From: Prostheceraeus crozeri
Taxonomy: Eukaryota > Platyhelminthes > Polycladida > Euryleptidae
Length of the DNA: 64,000 nucleotides
Assembly: GCA_907163375.1 (NCBI GenBank)
Contig: CAJQUW010006296.1
Location: forward strand, 161,592-225,591
Direction of reading: 5' to 3'
The position numbers and the translations under genes were made by a program. Of the stretch, positions 21,200 to 33,118 are shown in pieces. Below the pieces are notes generated by a model, which saw nothing but the letters and a program-made list of their open reading frames with translations, was not told the DNA's origin and made no database searches. Numbering within the stretch: the first letter of the stretch is position 1; every line of letters starts with the position of its first letter.

Positions 21200-22345
21200 G
21201 TCCACTCGTAAGATAAATGTTGGAGACTTAGGCTGAGAGAGTCAACTAAAAGTTGTACCTTCCGTTTTATTGACTACTCGAAGGCGTTTGACTGCGTCGA
21301 TCATACGAAGCTATGGACAATCTTCGAAGGGATGGGTGTGCCAAGACATCTAATACTATTCGATCGAGAGTTGTACCACCACTATGAAGTGTCAGTACGC
21401 ACGAATCATGGGAACAGACTGGTTTCCGGTGGAAAAAGAAGTTCAACGGGGATGTATTCTCTCCCCAGCTTTCTTCAACGTCTACACCGAGGCAGTCCTA
21501 CGCATAGCTTTAGAGGAGCATGCGATGGGAGTCATCATCAATGGTAAGCGGATCAATAATCTGTGATATGCTGATGACACGACCCTTATTGCCTGCAATC
21601 AAAATGTGTGAAATGCTGTTAGAAAGGAAACGAGTAGAAGGCGAACAGGCGGGCCTGTACCTGAACGCTAAGAAAACCAAGATAATAGTGGTTGGAGCGG
21701 ACGAGCGCCCTGTCATTCGTTTGAAAGGTCAAACGATCGAGATAGCACCACGCTTCAATTACCTGGGAGCCTTAATAACTAATGATCCCGCAGCTAACAC
21801 CATTGATAAAGTAAAGAGGCGAATTGGCATGGGAAGATCCATTCTAAACGAATTATATAAATCCTCAGAAGTCATTCTGTTAGTCTACCACAAGAAGAAA
21901 TTATTTCATGCGCTAGTCTTTCCAATAGTGACCTACGGGCACGTAACGTGGGCGATTACGGCAGACATACGACGAAGGTAAACTTATTTTGAATTGTGGT
22001 GCTGAAGAAGAGTGCTCAAAAATACAATGGGCAGATAAGAAGACCAACAAATTCGTGCTAGAAAAGATCCAGAAACCAAGTCTCCTTGGTAGGATAGAGA
22101 AACAGCAACTGTCGCACTTCGGCCACATAGCAAGGCACGGAAGTAACAATCTGGAAAAACACACATGGTGGGGTACATGGATGACAATGCGAGACGGGGA
22201 AGACCCCGAATGACACCCATCGATAACATCAGGCGGCTAACGGGGCTGTCAAGCGATGGAGAAGGCGCGGGATAGTGGACGCTGGAGGAAGAAAGTTGCG
22301 GTCTGGGTCCCCACTGGTCGGCCTATGACCTAGCGGCACGAACGA
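21200..22345 (+). pseudogene. RTE-like LINE reverse transcriptase fragment
   Basis: 5'-truncated, frameshifted RT. The first frame has FIDYSKAFDCVDHTKLW; the next (21384-21566) has EVQRGCILSPAFFNVYTEAV and INGKRINNL, followed by a stop and then YADDTTLIA. A third frame (from 21595) has GLYLNAKKTKIIVVG and FNYLGALITND. The tail (21989-22213) has the RTE-type C-terminus IQWADKKTNKFVLEKIQ and HFGHIARHG. Several frameshifts and stops, no endonuclease domain. It matches the abundant RTE-like elements often annotated as craniofacial-development-protein-2-like. Confidence 0.75.
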
Positions 22346-22349
22346 ACGA

Positions 22350-24220
22350 ATGTCGGTAACATATTACATTTAAGTTGGCTAAGCCTTATCTTTGTATCAT
22401 AGGCCGACCGCTGATATTACCTAACTGCTACTAAACTTAGCTGAAAAAGGAGTATCCTTAACTTCGCTTTCGCCTCTCTAGCAACCCACGGACAGTAGGA
22501 TTAATGGTTCACCACTTGCCTTAATCTACATGAATGGAACTTCAGGTGCCTATCAACTAGTCTATACAAAACTCATCAATTACTAGGAGCTCAATTATAG
22601 TTTAAAAACACAGCGTATTTGAAAGCATGCTCAAAAACATAGTTCAAAAGCGCTTCGAAACACGGTTATAAAAGCATACTTGAAAGCACGGTTCAAAATG
22701 TTTAAAAGCAAAGTTTTGCAACCATGCAACTCAACCATACAATAAAGGCACCCTCATTCAAATCCAATGTGCTCTCAAGAAGATCCGAGGCGCCGTCATG
22801 AAGTCCAAGGCATTTTCATAAAGCTCTTAGAGAAAAGCTCTGCATGTTCTTGAATGAAGAATCTATGCATCTATTGTGTATTTAAAAATAGAGCAATATG
22901 ATTTTACTGCAACCTCCGTTTGACCTATTCACTAAAAATGAGAAAGTAATTTTCAAAAAGCTTGTAGAAGTGGAATGTAGAAAAACAAGGTCATTTGTGA
23001 ACTTTAGATCACTGGAAGTTCGTGATCTAAAGACGGCGAAGTTGGCGTCCCCTTTCATAGGAATTAAACTTACTTTAACACACGTCCATTTTCATGCTTC
23101 CTTCGGCGCCCATTGAATGGCAATCACATCCTGTAGAAGTTTCAACAAATATGCGCCATTTCTGAGTGACCCTCGCGAGCTAAGTTGTCCTTAAATAGGT
23201 ACGGACTGCTTCGAAGTGGGCCAAAACGTATATATTCTGAATCCTCTCACTGAGACGCCACCAACGGCACGAATCTCATGACCGAATTCGGGATTTGGTT
23301 TTTCACGCCTTTCATTGGCCGATACGTCTCGGCTATGACTGACAGTGATGATTGGTGATGACGACTGATAATGATTATGACTGACGGTTAAGACTGATGG
23401 ACAAATGGACTCAAATCTATTTCAATCTCATCATGCACACACACACATGACGCCAATGAATTCCACGCACAATGCCTTGACTGATGATGATGATGATTAT
23501 AACTGATGATGATGGTGACTGGTGACGATTAAATGATGATGAAGACTAACGATGATAATGATGACTGATAGTGATAGCTAGTAATGATGATGAAGACTGA
23601 TGATAACTGATGAACACAATGGACACAAACCTACTGTATTTCAATCTCAACACTCAAACACATGAGCGCAAATGAATACCATACAAGGCTTCCATGAACT
23701 GTGGGATGTTTATGATGATAATGATAAGACTTATAATGCCTTATCAGGATGATGGTGACATATAGTGATAGCTGATTGTATGATCATAACGTACCGACAC
23801 TGCATAATAGTCTAAATAATGTTCATAGCAAGTCTCCAATACAATTCACATAAAGGTTTGATAAAGATTCCTAAGGTGTTGATACCGGTAATCACCAGAA
23901 AACCAAAACGACCCGCTGTTATCATGACATGTAATTATATTCCAGGAAATATTTGGACTTGTCATTTCAAATGAAATTGATACAGACAAACAATCATATA
24001 AATCACAATGTCCATAGAGTAGACATTACACTCCCCCCCCCAAATAAACGATCCGTTTATATATGTCAATCGATTTTAGTCAATGAAGAAAATAGTCACA
24101 TTCATGTATATACCACATGCCACGAAAGATGTAGTGAAATGTCCAAAGTTCAGCCATTCGTTCTCTTCCCCATTCTTTCACTGAATTTGGGAATATAGTT
24201 CGAATCAATTATATCACGTC
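22350..24220. other. intergenic sequence with a degenerate TGA-rich repeat
   Basis: From about 23330 to 23790 the sequence is dominated by TGATGA/GACTGATGA-type units, an imperfect microsatellite. From 22600 to 22700 there are loose repeats around AAAGCAYGGTTCAAAA. No gene is supported. The short frames at 22898 and 23953 lack any motif. Confidence 0.5.
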
Positions 24221-24232
24221 AATTTAGGAAAT
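24221..24232 (+). repeat. 12-bp target-site duplication, left of LINE
   Basis: AATTTAGGAAAT, repeated exactly at 26271-26282. Confidence 0.75.
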
Positions 24233-24244
24233 GTTGCCGACCAC

Positions 24245-25678
24245 TTAATAGAAGCTCTGAACATCTCCCGTAGAGCTCGTTGGGAAGAAGCCACGTCAGA
24301 CCTCGACTTCACACACTCAAGTCGCAGAAGCTGGCATCTTATTCGCCAACTAAACACTGGTCAACAACGAACAACGCCCTCCAGCCCGAGCATCAAACCA
24401 AACCCAGTAGCAACTCATCTGGTGAATTTGGGTGAAGCTCCGCCTGAACATGAGGACGAAATAATGATCAACAAACAATGGCTCGCATGGCACCGCAACA
24501 CAGTGACCACTGGTAACGAACCCACAGACATTACCAATGATGAACTTTCCAAAGCCATTAAAGAATTCAGATGTGGAAAGGCAGCAGGCTATGACAATAT
24601 TTTCCCTGAATTTTTGAGAAATCTCGGCCCAGCAGCAGTCAAATGGCTCCCTCGATCTTTAACACGCCGTGTCAACGAAAAGAATATCCCGAAGCAATGG
24701 AGAAAGGCGGAAGTACTTGCAATCCCCAAACCTGAAAAATATGCCACCTGTCCATCTAGCTACCGTCCTATCTCTTTACTGTCTGTGACTAGCAAACTTC
24801 TTGAAAGAATTATCCTCCATCGCATTAGCCCAATCGTCGAAGAGACTCTAGACGTCACACATGATGGGTTCAGAAAACACAGAAGCACTCAAGATCAGAT
24901 TCTGGCCCTGACAACTTTCATTGAAAATGGCTACCAGAAGCTGAAAACTAGAGCTGTTTTCATGGATTTGACGGCAGCCTATGACACCATCTGGCAGAAA
25001 GGACGTTTAGCGAAAATATCGAAAATCCTACCTAACTGGGTGACTAACACTGTGTCTACATTCTTGCAGAACCGTACGTTTCGAGTGCATATTGGTGACC
25101 AATCCAGCTCATGGCGGCGGCAAATCAACGGCTTGACACAAGGATCCGTATTAGCCCCGATCCTTTTTAACCTTTACATCAATGACCTCCCAATGACAAA
25201 GAGTAGGAAGTTCATTTATGCAGACGACATCTGCATAGCTTACCAAGCAAATGAATTCAACCAGTTGAACACCGTTATCAACACTGATATGAGCCTGATT
25301 GACAACTATTGCAAAACGTGGCATCTCCAACCAAGCACATCAAAAACTGTATTAAGCGTCTTCCATCTACACAATGCAAGAAAAAATTCTGAGCTGGACA
25401 TCTTTGTCAACAGTAACCGATTGAAGCACGATCATAAGCCCGTCTATCTCGGCGCAATACTCGACAGATCCCTAACCTACAAACACCACCACCTCCAGAA
25501 GACCGCAGCCAAAGTGAGAGCAAGAAACAATCTGTTAAGTATGCTGGCAGGAACGATATGGGGAGCCAATGCTGAAACCTTACGAGCCTCTGCTCTTGCG
25601 CTGTGTTATTCTGCTGTTGAATACAGCGCACCAGTTTGGAAAACTCCACTCATTGAAGTGCAATCGATGTTCAGTTGA
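24245..25678 (+). pseudogene. Jockey-like LINE reverse transcriptase, 5' truncated
   Basis: One long open frame of about 478 codons from near the insertion start; no ATG begins it because the 5' part is missing. Palm and finger motifs are well kept: FRCGKAAGYDNIFPEF, SYRPISLLSVTSKLLERI, DGFRKHRSTQDQ, FMDLTAAYDTIW, GLTQGSVLAPILFNLYIND and the catalytic FIYADDICIA. The frame ends at 25678 before the family's C-terminal region, which continues in other frames. The style SSYRPISLLS...LTQGSVLAP fits the Jockey clade. Confidence 0.85.
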
Positions 25679-25699
25679 ACCAAACCGTGCGCACCATTA

Positions 25700-26216
25700 G
25701 CGGCACAATCCGGTGCACCAATACGGCATGGCTAGCTACCAGTACTTTGTAACATACTCCCTACAGTACTCCGAAGAGAGAAGGCAATATCAAACCTCCT
25801 GGAGAAGCTCCAACGCAACCCCGACCTTCCCATTCACGAAGACCTACGGAACCCACCTGCCCTGCGATTGAATTCCCCCCAACCCATTTTGGAGAAAAAA
25901 CCTTATTCTAAATTCGACCTAAACCTGGCTTGGAAGGAGAGTTGGCAGAACAACAATGTGCAAAATAAATTCCTGATCGATGACCCAACGAGCCCAGTGG
26001 ATCCTGCTGAAACGTTTCAGAACAACTGCCGGTCCTTGTAAGGATTCTCTACATCGCTGGGGAGCTCGGGAATCCCCTTTATGCACCTGTGAAGAGGTGC
26101 AGACGATGTCGCACATCGTGGAGAACTGTCCCATCAAATCCTTTCGTGGTGGACTGAAATATCTACGCCAGGCCTCCAATGATGCTATCCTGTGGCTGAA
26201 GAACTTCAAATTTTGA
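25700..26216 (+). pseudogene. C-terminal region of the same LINE, with Cys/His motif
   Basis: Downstream of the RT frame, in shifted frames, are the usual last parts of Jockey-like ORF2. The final 78-codon frame (25980-26216) has LHRWGARESPLCTCEEVQTM followed by SHIVENCPIKSF: a C-x-C...H...C motif typical of this region. The shifts against 24245-25678 show the copy is dead. Confidence 0.7.
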
Positions 26217-26270
26217 CTTGTTGTATTTCTGCTTATTCTTTGTACTGTCTTCTAGCATACGAATATATAT

Positions 26271-26282
26271 AATTTAGGAAAT
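26271..26282 (+). repeat. 12-bp target-site duplication, right of LINE
   Basis: Exact copy of AATTTAGGAAAT at 24221-24232. Confidence 0.75.
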
Positions 26283-26689
26283 TAACACAGAATATGCGTG
26301 AGCCTTACCTTGCTACCAAGCGTACACCAAGCCTTACCTTGGTACAAGATTGATAGAAGAGAAAAAAAACAATGGATGTCTTGAAAGTTCGGTTTTCACT
26401 TTAATTGTATACATAAGACCACAACTCAAACATGGACATTTTTACAATTTGTGGATAAAAAAACAGTTTGCACACTATTTACAATGACAGCAGAAACTAT
26501 TTATACGTACGAGTATACTTAATTGCATAAGTATTGTCGTGTACAATGATGCTTATGTACAAACAGTATGATTGTATATTCACAAAATAAACTAGTCAAT
26601 ATCACGTGATTACAAATTCGGTGTATCAGACACAAAATATGAATCGCAACTACAGGGAAATCAAAAATTTTCTGTTCCTAATAAGTTTC
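26283..26689. other. intergenic sequence
   Basis: No coding sequence seen. It may include flanking parts of the BEL/Pao fragment, but I could not identify an LTR. A short duplication around CCAAGCCTTACCTTG lies near 26305-26345. Confidence 0.35.
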
Positions 26690-26960
26690 ATCAAAATTCA
26701 TAAGTGCCCTAGAAGACACATTTTTACGACAGGTCGAGTAACAGTTCCATTGCGAACTCTAACTACCGCCTGTCTGAGCAGACCATCAGATCCGGGAATA
26801 ACTTTCACAACACGACTCAACGGCCACTTCCCTCTGTGAGAATCTTAGTGTAGCAGCACGAAATCGTCAACTGCAATGTTCCTACGCCGACTACACCATT
26901 TTTGCCTTTCTTGTAGCAGAGTCAAATATTCATTCTTGTACCTTCTCCAAAAATGCAGTA
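26690..26960 (-). mobile_element. BEL/Pao LTR-retrotransposon fragment, end of pol
   Basis: The minus strand encodes the C-terminal end of a BEL/Pao integrase region: FWRRYKNEYLTLLQERQKW, then RVVKVIPGSDGLLRQAVVRV and RPVVKMCLLGHL. This domain follows the integrase core in the family. Only this small piece is present; no LTR, gag or protease is seen. It is a broken fossil, clearly older than the nearby intact LINE. Confidence 0.75.
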
Positions 26961-27004
26961 GTGCGGTAGTAACACTGTATACGGTGTTACCACGTAAGTA
27001 ATAC

Positions 27005-27625
27005 AAAAATACGGTAGTTAACACTGTCTCCATGTTCCTACAGAACAGTATGTTCCGCGTGCACATAGGTGATGCATGCAGTAATTGAAGAAAGCAAAAG
27101 AACGGCCTACCTCAAAACTTGGCATTGACTCCACTCCTTCTCAACCTATACACGAGGGATCTTCAACGCACTGTGAGCAGGAAATTATTCTATGCGAACG
27201 ATGTATGTATCGCTTTCCAAGGAAAGACTTTTACAGATATGAGCAGAGTTATCAATGAAGATTTGGATTTGATTACAAACTACTGCAAGACCGTTTACAA
27301 CCAAGTATCCCCAAGACAGTGTCAAGCGCATTCCACCTACATCACGCAGACAGTGCTTCAGAACTTGACATTTTCCTCACCGAGTCGTTTGAAACACGAC
27401 CCTAGACCAGTATACCTTGGTGAAACACTGAGCTCTAACCATCAAAGAGCAATTACGCAAGACAGCAGTCATGGTCAGAACAAGGAACAATCTGCTCAGT
27501 ACGCTCGCTGGTTCTACGTGGGGAGCAAATGTCAATACTCTACGAAGTTCCTCTCTCGCCAGGGTTGCCGTGGGTATGGGGATTCTATGGAGATTCTGAA
27601 GATTTTTGACATTCACTAGAAGCAA
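27005..27625 (+). pseudogene. second, more decayed Jockey-like LINE fragment
   Basis: Closely parallels the RT at 24245-25678 but is damaged: FLQNSMFRVHIGDA is followed by a stop, then LTPLLLNLYTRDLQRTVSRK, and FYANDVCIAF in place of the catalytic YADD. Downstream SRLKHDPRPVYLGETL matches SNRLKHDHKPVYLGAILD of the better copy. The first Asp of YADD is Asn. A 620-bp internal piece with neither end, so an old remnant of the same subfamily. Confidence 0.8.
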
Positions 27626-27629
27626 TCAG

Positions 27630-28616
27630 AACTGACATCATATCACACAATCAACTTCGATATTGAATTACAAAAGTATCACGCAGCCTACCCATCTCAC
27701 CACTTAAAATGCATGACATATCAATGCTGATCATTTTCACATTCATTATTTTAACTGACAACAATGAAATTAAATAAACGATAGATCAAATTGCCATGCA
27801 AAAGATGTACGGCTGGAAGGATATAGAATCACGTTCAATAATTTTGAATGACTTATAATGATAGTTCCAGGTGTGTCAAGGACGTCTGAAGTGGAATAAT
27901 TCTGCAAGTTCCTTTACTGCAGAGCCGAATGGAGACTTACAAATATTAGCTCTAATAGTATAAATAGCTCAGATAAAAATATTTGTAATATAATTAAGCC
28001 CGTGTGATAAATGCGATTAATCATCATCAACCTAGATTTTAAATTAATTACGATATAGAAGACTTGTTGGGTCCTGCCCACAAAGCAAGGCAAATGAAAA
28101 TGTTGAATGATTTTCGTCGGATACATGAACAGTGTGATAAAGATTTCTCACACCAGATCATTCAACTGCAAGCCATCTACTCGCATAGTTATAATGAAAG
28201 CTCAGATTTTTCACTTGTCCACGACTTGTCAGAACTTTAATTTTCATCTGATAGGCATCCTTAACTGCACACTTAGGTGTACCTCAATAAATGGCTCATT
28301 GTGCTGCATGTCATCACCACGCACAAATGGGTCAACATCCTCCCAATTCTTGTGCAATAATTCGGTGACATGAGTGGTCGAGAAAATCATGAAGATTTTC
28401 ATCAAAGTCTATACCTATTATCGTAGATTAGATTGATTCAAAGTGTTTTCCTTCACCACGTGTATATAGTCGGTTTCTGATGCGAAACAATTCTAGACTT
28501 GAGATGCATAAAGGTCAAATTCGCTTGATATTTTACTTCTTTATCGGCAATGATGGAGATAGAATTATCAATGATTGCTACATTAATTCAATCAACGAAC
28601 ATTAAACGCGAATTTG
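27630..28616. other. intergenic sequence, nothing recognised
   Basis: AT-rich. The short frames at 27914-28126 and 28107-28373 carry no motif. Confidence 0.4.
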
Positions 28617-31600
28617 CATATACGCGAAATGCACGGGTCTGGTGCTCTAGAACCTGCCCGTGGTGACCCTGCTTTAACTAATCTTACTAGAGTAACGCCG
28701 AGTGCTGGGCGGCGGTTATCAAACCCGGTTAACCCAGGAAGCCTGGGATGGGTAGTGGGACCCAGATGGAGGAAATGCCATCAAAAGCAATTTGGTATCC
28801 ACATTGACAGCTTCTCTCCGACAGCTGTAAAACATCGGAGTTGGCGTTAGGAAGGGCATCCAGCTGTAAAACCTTGCTTCAATCAAATATGCAAATGTCG
28901 ATTATGGAAAGGATGGATATGAGGGGGCCACCTCCGGACCCTCACAGGACGATCAGGAGGGCGCATCAGCAGCCCCGGACTGGTGTGACAGGTGCGACCA
29001 GGGGTTCATCCCAGGAGCCTCAGACTGGGATGCGACATACGATCAGAGGAGCGAAGGTGGGCCTGAATGGCCATAATAATTTACGTGCGGCATCTTTGAA
29101 TGTTGGTACCCTGAGGGGTAGAGCCAATGAGGTAGTGGAAATTTTAGAGCGAAGATGCATTAGTTTCTGCTGTGTGCAGGAAACCCGATGGAGAGGAGGT
29201 TCAGCGAGAATGATTACGGGAAAAGCCAGCAAGTACAAACTATTCTGGCAAGGAGGAGATGACGGTTTCAGTGGTGTGGGTATTTTTATTGCTGAAGAAT
29301 GGGTTGACAAAGTCATTTCTGTTATGCGCATTTCTAACCGGATTATTTGGTTAAGGATTTCAAACCAACGCGAAATCATGAATGTGATCAGCGTTTACGC
29401 TCCTCAAGTTGGAAGGACACAAGAAGAAAAGGATGCGTTTTATGATGCACTCATCAGTAACCTTGCTGCTGTTCCCGACAACGAATTTCTTATAGTTGGA
29501 GGGGACTTCAATGGCCACGTAGGTAACTCTACAGATGGTTTCGTGGGTGTTCATGGTGATCATGGTTTCGGCACTAGAAATAGTGAAGGCATTCGTCTGT
29601 TGGACCTGTGTGTTGCTCTTGATCTGTCTGTGACCAATACTTTCTTTGAGAAGACAGATTCGCGGTTAATAACCTACAAGTCTGGCCCTTCATCTACACA
29701 GGTTGATTATATCCTGGTCAGGAAATCTAATATGAAGTTAGTAAGAAATGCAAAAGTCATTGGAGGTGAAGAATGCGTTTCTCAACACAAATTACTGGTG
29801 TGCGATATGAACATCAACATCGATATCGAGAGGAAAATAAAAGTTGCGCCTAAACTACGGTTATGGAAACTTAAGTCTTCTGCGAATCGCGCTGCATTTG
29901 AAGAAAGTGTTTCTAACGAATTGCTACGAGCTGGGAAATGTGATCAAGTTGGTGATCTATGGACTGCTTTGCGATCGGGTCTAAGGAAAGCGTGTGAGGA
30001 TGTTTGTGGTTATACGAAGGGCGGTCCTGTGAAGCGAAAAGAAACCTGGTGGTGGAATGATGAGGTAAATGCTGCGGTTACTAAGAAACGTAAACTTTGG
30101 AAAGAATGGAAAAAAGGTGGAAGTAAAGAAGCGTATGTTGCGGCTAAACGCGCTGCAAAATCAACGATATACTTCGCTAAAAAGAAAGCTCAGAAGGAAA
30201 GGTTCAGTGACCTTAACTGTGCCAATAAAAGGAATCAAGTTTTTCGGCTTGCACGTAAGATGAAGAGCGAAAATATGGACGTTGTCGGTGAGAAGTGCAT
30301 TAGATGTGATGACAACACCATTGCTTTCTCTGACGCGGACAAGATGTGTGCCTGGGTCAGTCATTATGACATCCTGCTCAACACGGAGTTCCCCTGGAAC
30401 CCGGGTACCTTGCGTGAAGTGGATTTGAAGGTTGGTCCTCCTTTGTATATTGATAAAACAAAGATTGAAGAAGCACTAAAGCATATGAGGAATGGAAAAG
30501 CAGCTGGTCCTTCAGGGATAGTTGTTGAGATGATCAGAGCAGGTGGTGATCGTGCAGTTGAATGGATAGCTGAGCTTGCGAATGCCATTATCAGAGAAGG
30601 TCGGGTACCTGAAGATTGGAATTTATCTTTCTTGGTCAACTGCTATAAAGGAAAGGGTGATGCTCTTGACAGAGACAACTACAGAGGTCTTAAGTTACAA
30701 GATCAAGTCCTCAAAGTCATTGAGAGGGTGTTTGAACCTATTATCAGAGAGCAGGCTGATATAGACTCCATGCAATTTGGTTTTATGCCTGGACGTGGTA
30801 CCACTGATGCTATTTTTGTCCTAAGGCAGCTACAAGAAAAGTTTCTCTGTAAGCGGAAGGAATTATTTTTCCTCTTTGTCGACCTTGAAAAGGCCTTTGA
30901 TCGAGTGCCTCGCAAAGTGTTATGGTGGTCAATGAGGAGAATCGGTATTGAAGAGTGGGTTATTAGAGTTGTTCAGTCCATGTATGAGTGTCCTAGATCG
31001 AGTGTCCGTATAAATGGGAAATGTAGTCCTGAGTTTAATGTTACCGTTGGAGTCCATCAAGGATCCGTTTTGAGCCCTTTGTTATTTGTTATTGTTATGG
31101 AGGCGCTCTCACGTGATTTTCGTACAGGATGCCCCTGGGAAATGCTCTACGCGGATGACCTGGTCATTGCTGCCGACAATCTGGCTGAGCTAGAACAGAA
31201 AGTTGCCCACTGGAAAGGTGGTCTAGAGTCGTATGGACTACGTGTCAACGTAAAGAAATCGAAGATCCTGCATAGCACGAGTTCCGAAAACCGAGTGCTG
31301 AAAGAATCGGGCAAATTTCCATGTGGTGTATGCCATCGTGGGGTTGGTAGTAATTCAATCTACTGCGCACGATGCAAGAGATGGATACATCATAAATGCT
31401 CTGGAGTTAAAGGTTCTTTGAAGACAGATCCTAGCTTTTCTTGTAAAAAGTGCCGTGGTGTTGCTGCACAAGCTCCTAAACCGACCGCTAGTAAGCTTCG
31501 TATTGGTGATGCTGATTATGAAGTTGTGCCTGCATTTTGTTATCTGGGTGATATGTTAGGACAATCAGGTGGCTGCAGTGAGGCTGCTGGACTGAGAATT

Positions 31601-32165
31601 CAGCTGGCATGGAAGAACTTTCGTGAGCTCATTCCCATACTTACGAACAGAGACATCCCCTTCAGCAGCCGAGGTCATGTCTACTCCATGTGTGTGAGAA
31701 GTGTTCTGTTGTATGCAACCGAGACATGGCCAATCAACATCGAGGAGCAAAACCGATTGTGCCGTAATGACAACGCAATGGTGCGGTGGATCTGCTCCAA
31801 GCGCCTATCTGATCGAGTTCCTATGGATGAGCTAAGGTCTAGGCTTGGTATTCATCGACTTGAAGATAGTGTGCGCTGGAGAAGACTACGTTGGTACGGA
31901 CATGTACAACGCATGGATGAAGCCGACTGGCCTAAGAAAGTTCAGACCATCGAACTCTCAGGAAAGAATCCACGAGGCCGACCAAAGAAACGTTGGCTTG
32001 ACAACATCAAAGAAGATCTTCGAAAATGGAATCTATCCTCCGTCGACCCTTCGGATCGGACGGTGTGGAGAAATGCCATCAAGCCAAATCGACATTTGCG
32101 GACGTCCAACCCTTGCAACACGAGGAAAAGAAGACGGTAAACCGTGGAGTGAGTGAGTGAGCACA
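28617..32165 (+). mobile_element. apparently complete RTE-group LINE with a single long ORF
   Basis: A 3.5-kb element with a 270-bp leader (including GGCGTTAGGAAGGGCATCC, a motif common in marine-animal RTE-like repeats), one uninterrupted ORF, and a 3' end of GTGA repeats (GAGTGAGTGAGTGAG, about 32146-32160) directly after the stop, as in RTE-type LINEs. No clear target duplication was found; GCATATA near 28617 and GCACATA near 32161 are weak candidates. The intact ORF makes this one of the youngest insertions in the window. Confidence 0.8.
28889..32140 (+). CDS. LINE ORF: APE endonuclease, reverse transcriptase and PHD-like finger
   Basis: 1083 codons from the first in-frame ATG; the frame is open further upstream without another ATG. 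The N-terminal basic leader is followed by an AP endonuclease (AASLNVGTLRG, CVQETRWRG, LIVGGDFNGHVG, and the RTE-typical SQHKLLV). The reverse transcriptase then shows FGFMPGRGTTDAI, FLFVDLEKAFDRVP, GVHQGSVLSPLLF and the catalytic LYADDLVIAA. Just after the palm lies a C4HC3 cluster, CGVCHRG...YCARCKRWIHHKCSG...CKKC, a PHD-like zinc finger. The end has RRLRWYGHVQRMD and GRPKKRWLDNI. All catalytic motifs are present, so it could be active. Confidence 0.9.
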   Translation: MQMSIMERMDMRGPPPDPHRTIRRAHQQPRTGVTGATRGSSQEPQTGMRHTIRGAKVGLNGHNNLRAASLNVGTLRGRANEVVEILERRCISFCCVQETRWRGGSARMITGKASKYKLFWQGGDDGFSGVGIFIAEEWVDKVISVMRISNRIIWLRISNQREIMNVISVYAPQVGRTQEEKDAFYDALISNLAAVPDNEFLIVGGDFNGHVGNSTDGFVGVHGDHGFGTRNSEGIRLLDLCVALDLSVTNTFFEKTDSRLITYKSGPSSTQVDYILVRKSNMKLVRNAKVIGGEECVSQHKLLVCDMNINIDIERKIKVAPKLRLWKLKSSANRAAFEESVSNELLRAGKCDQVGDLWTALRSGLRKACEDVCGYTKGGPVKRKETWWWNDEVNAAVTKKRKLWKEWKKGGSKEAYVAAKRAAKSTIYFAKKKAQKERFSDLNCANKRNQVFRLARKMKSENMDVVGEKCIRCDDNTIAFSDADKMCAWVSHYDILLNTEFPWNPGTLREVDLKVGPPLYIDKTKIEEALKHMRNGKAAGPSGIVVEMIRAGGDRAVEWIAELANAIIREGRVPEDWNLSFLVNCYKGKGDALDRDNYRGLKLQDQVLKVIERVFEPIIREQADIDSMQFGFMPGRGTTDAIFVLRQLQEKFLCKRKELFFLFVDLEKAFDRVPRKVLWWSMRRIGIEEWVIRVVQSMYECPRSSVRINGKCSPEFNVTVGVHQGSVLSPLLFVIVMEALSRDFRTGCPWEMLYADDLVIAADNLAELEQKVAHWKGGLESYGLRVNVKKSKILHSTSSENRVLKESGKFPCGVCHRGVGSNSIYCARCKRWIHHKCSGVKGSLKTDPSFSCKKCRGVAAQAPKPTASKLRIGDADYEVVPAFCYLGDMLGQSGGCSEAAGLRIQLAWKNFRELIPILTNRDIPFSSRGHVYSMCVRSVLLYATETWPINIEEQNRLCRNDNAMVRWICSKRLSDRVPMDELRSRLGIHRLEDSVRWRRLRWYGHVQRMDEADWPKKVQTIELSGKNPRGRPKKRWLDNIKEDLRKWNLSSVDPSDRTVWRNAIKPNRHLRTSNPCNTRKRRR

Positions 32166-33118
32166 TATGAACATGGCATGGTCCACTGAGCAATAAACGA
32201 TGGCTATAACACACATTGGTAGACATATATATAGTGAGGGCCTACATAAGAATTCTTGACAGGTGACTTTTTTGTGACAGAGTGACCATTTTGGAGTATT
32301 GGCAGTTTAGCAACAAATGAACGTTTTTTATTTATGTTCAACTATGTCTTTGTGTGTTGTTATTTGAAAATAGCACCAGTATAAGCAACCAAACGAATGA
32401 AAATCCTCACATTAGGAACCCCAAATACCAACTTACAGGACAGCCCAGGATTATTTCTCACAAATGGAACACGTGAAACTCGTAGATAATCTATCAAAAC
32501 AGCTAAATACATGCACTTGAAGTTATTTGCAGTAAAAATCCAGTCTTCACGAAAAACAGCTGATTGAAAATATTGTGGGAGCATTAATGTCCTTCAGGAC
32601 TTAAATTAACAGTTAAAATTTCAATAGATATATTGATAAATATTCATGCTTTTGTGAAACACACTGTACTTGATCAAGATTGTCTACAGTGAGGAATTTA
32701 AGCATAGTTCTTTTGAAATGAATGTGTGTATATTTCCTGAGAATGCTTCGCATAACATGTATACATGATGTAATGTAGGCTTAGGCTTGATTTTACTTGA
32801 TGTAGACTGGTTGCTTGGTGTTATAACAGCGAATCTCAAAACAGCGAACGGTAAAAGGTGAACATAAGAAACATCGAAATTTCAAAATAGCGTACTATGC
32901 AATACTCGAGTGTTGTGCAGAACTAAGTACATACTCGTATTAACATTTCATCTCAACATTTTAATAAGGCCATGTTTCCTTTAGTCTACATGTACTCGTA
33001 GTTGTTGAATTTTTATTCAAATGTGTTTGCTTCAAGGGAACGGTAATGCAAAAACTGTACCCTTAAAAAATCCTGTAGCAAAATGAAGTAGGATAGAAAT
33101 GGTCAATAATTAGGTTAA
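32166..33118. other. intergenic sequence, nothing recognised
   Basis: AT-rich with no coding, repeat or RNA signal that I can support. Confidence 0.4.

Larger units (their letters stand above)
24233..26270 (+). mobile_element. 5'-truncated Jockey-like LINE with target-site duplication
   Basis: A 2.04-kb insertion bounded by the 12-bp direct repeat AATTTAGGAAAT. The 5' end starts inside coding sequence, so it is 5' truncated, as is usual for target-primed reverse transcription. The 3' end finishes in an AT-rich ATATATAT run. It contains the reverse transcriptase and the C-terminal Cys/His motif. Confidence 0.85.
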
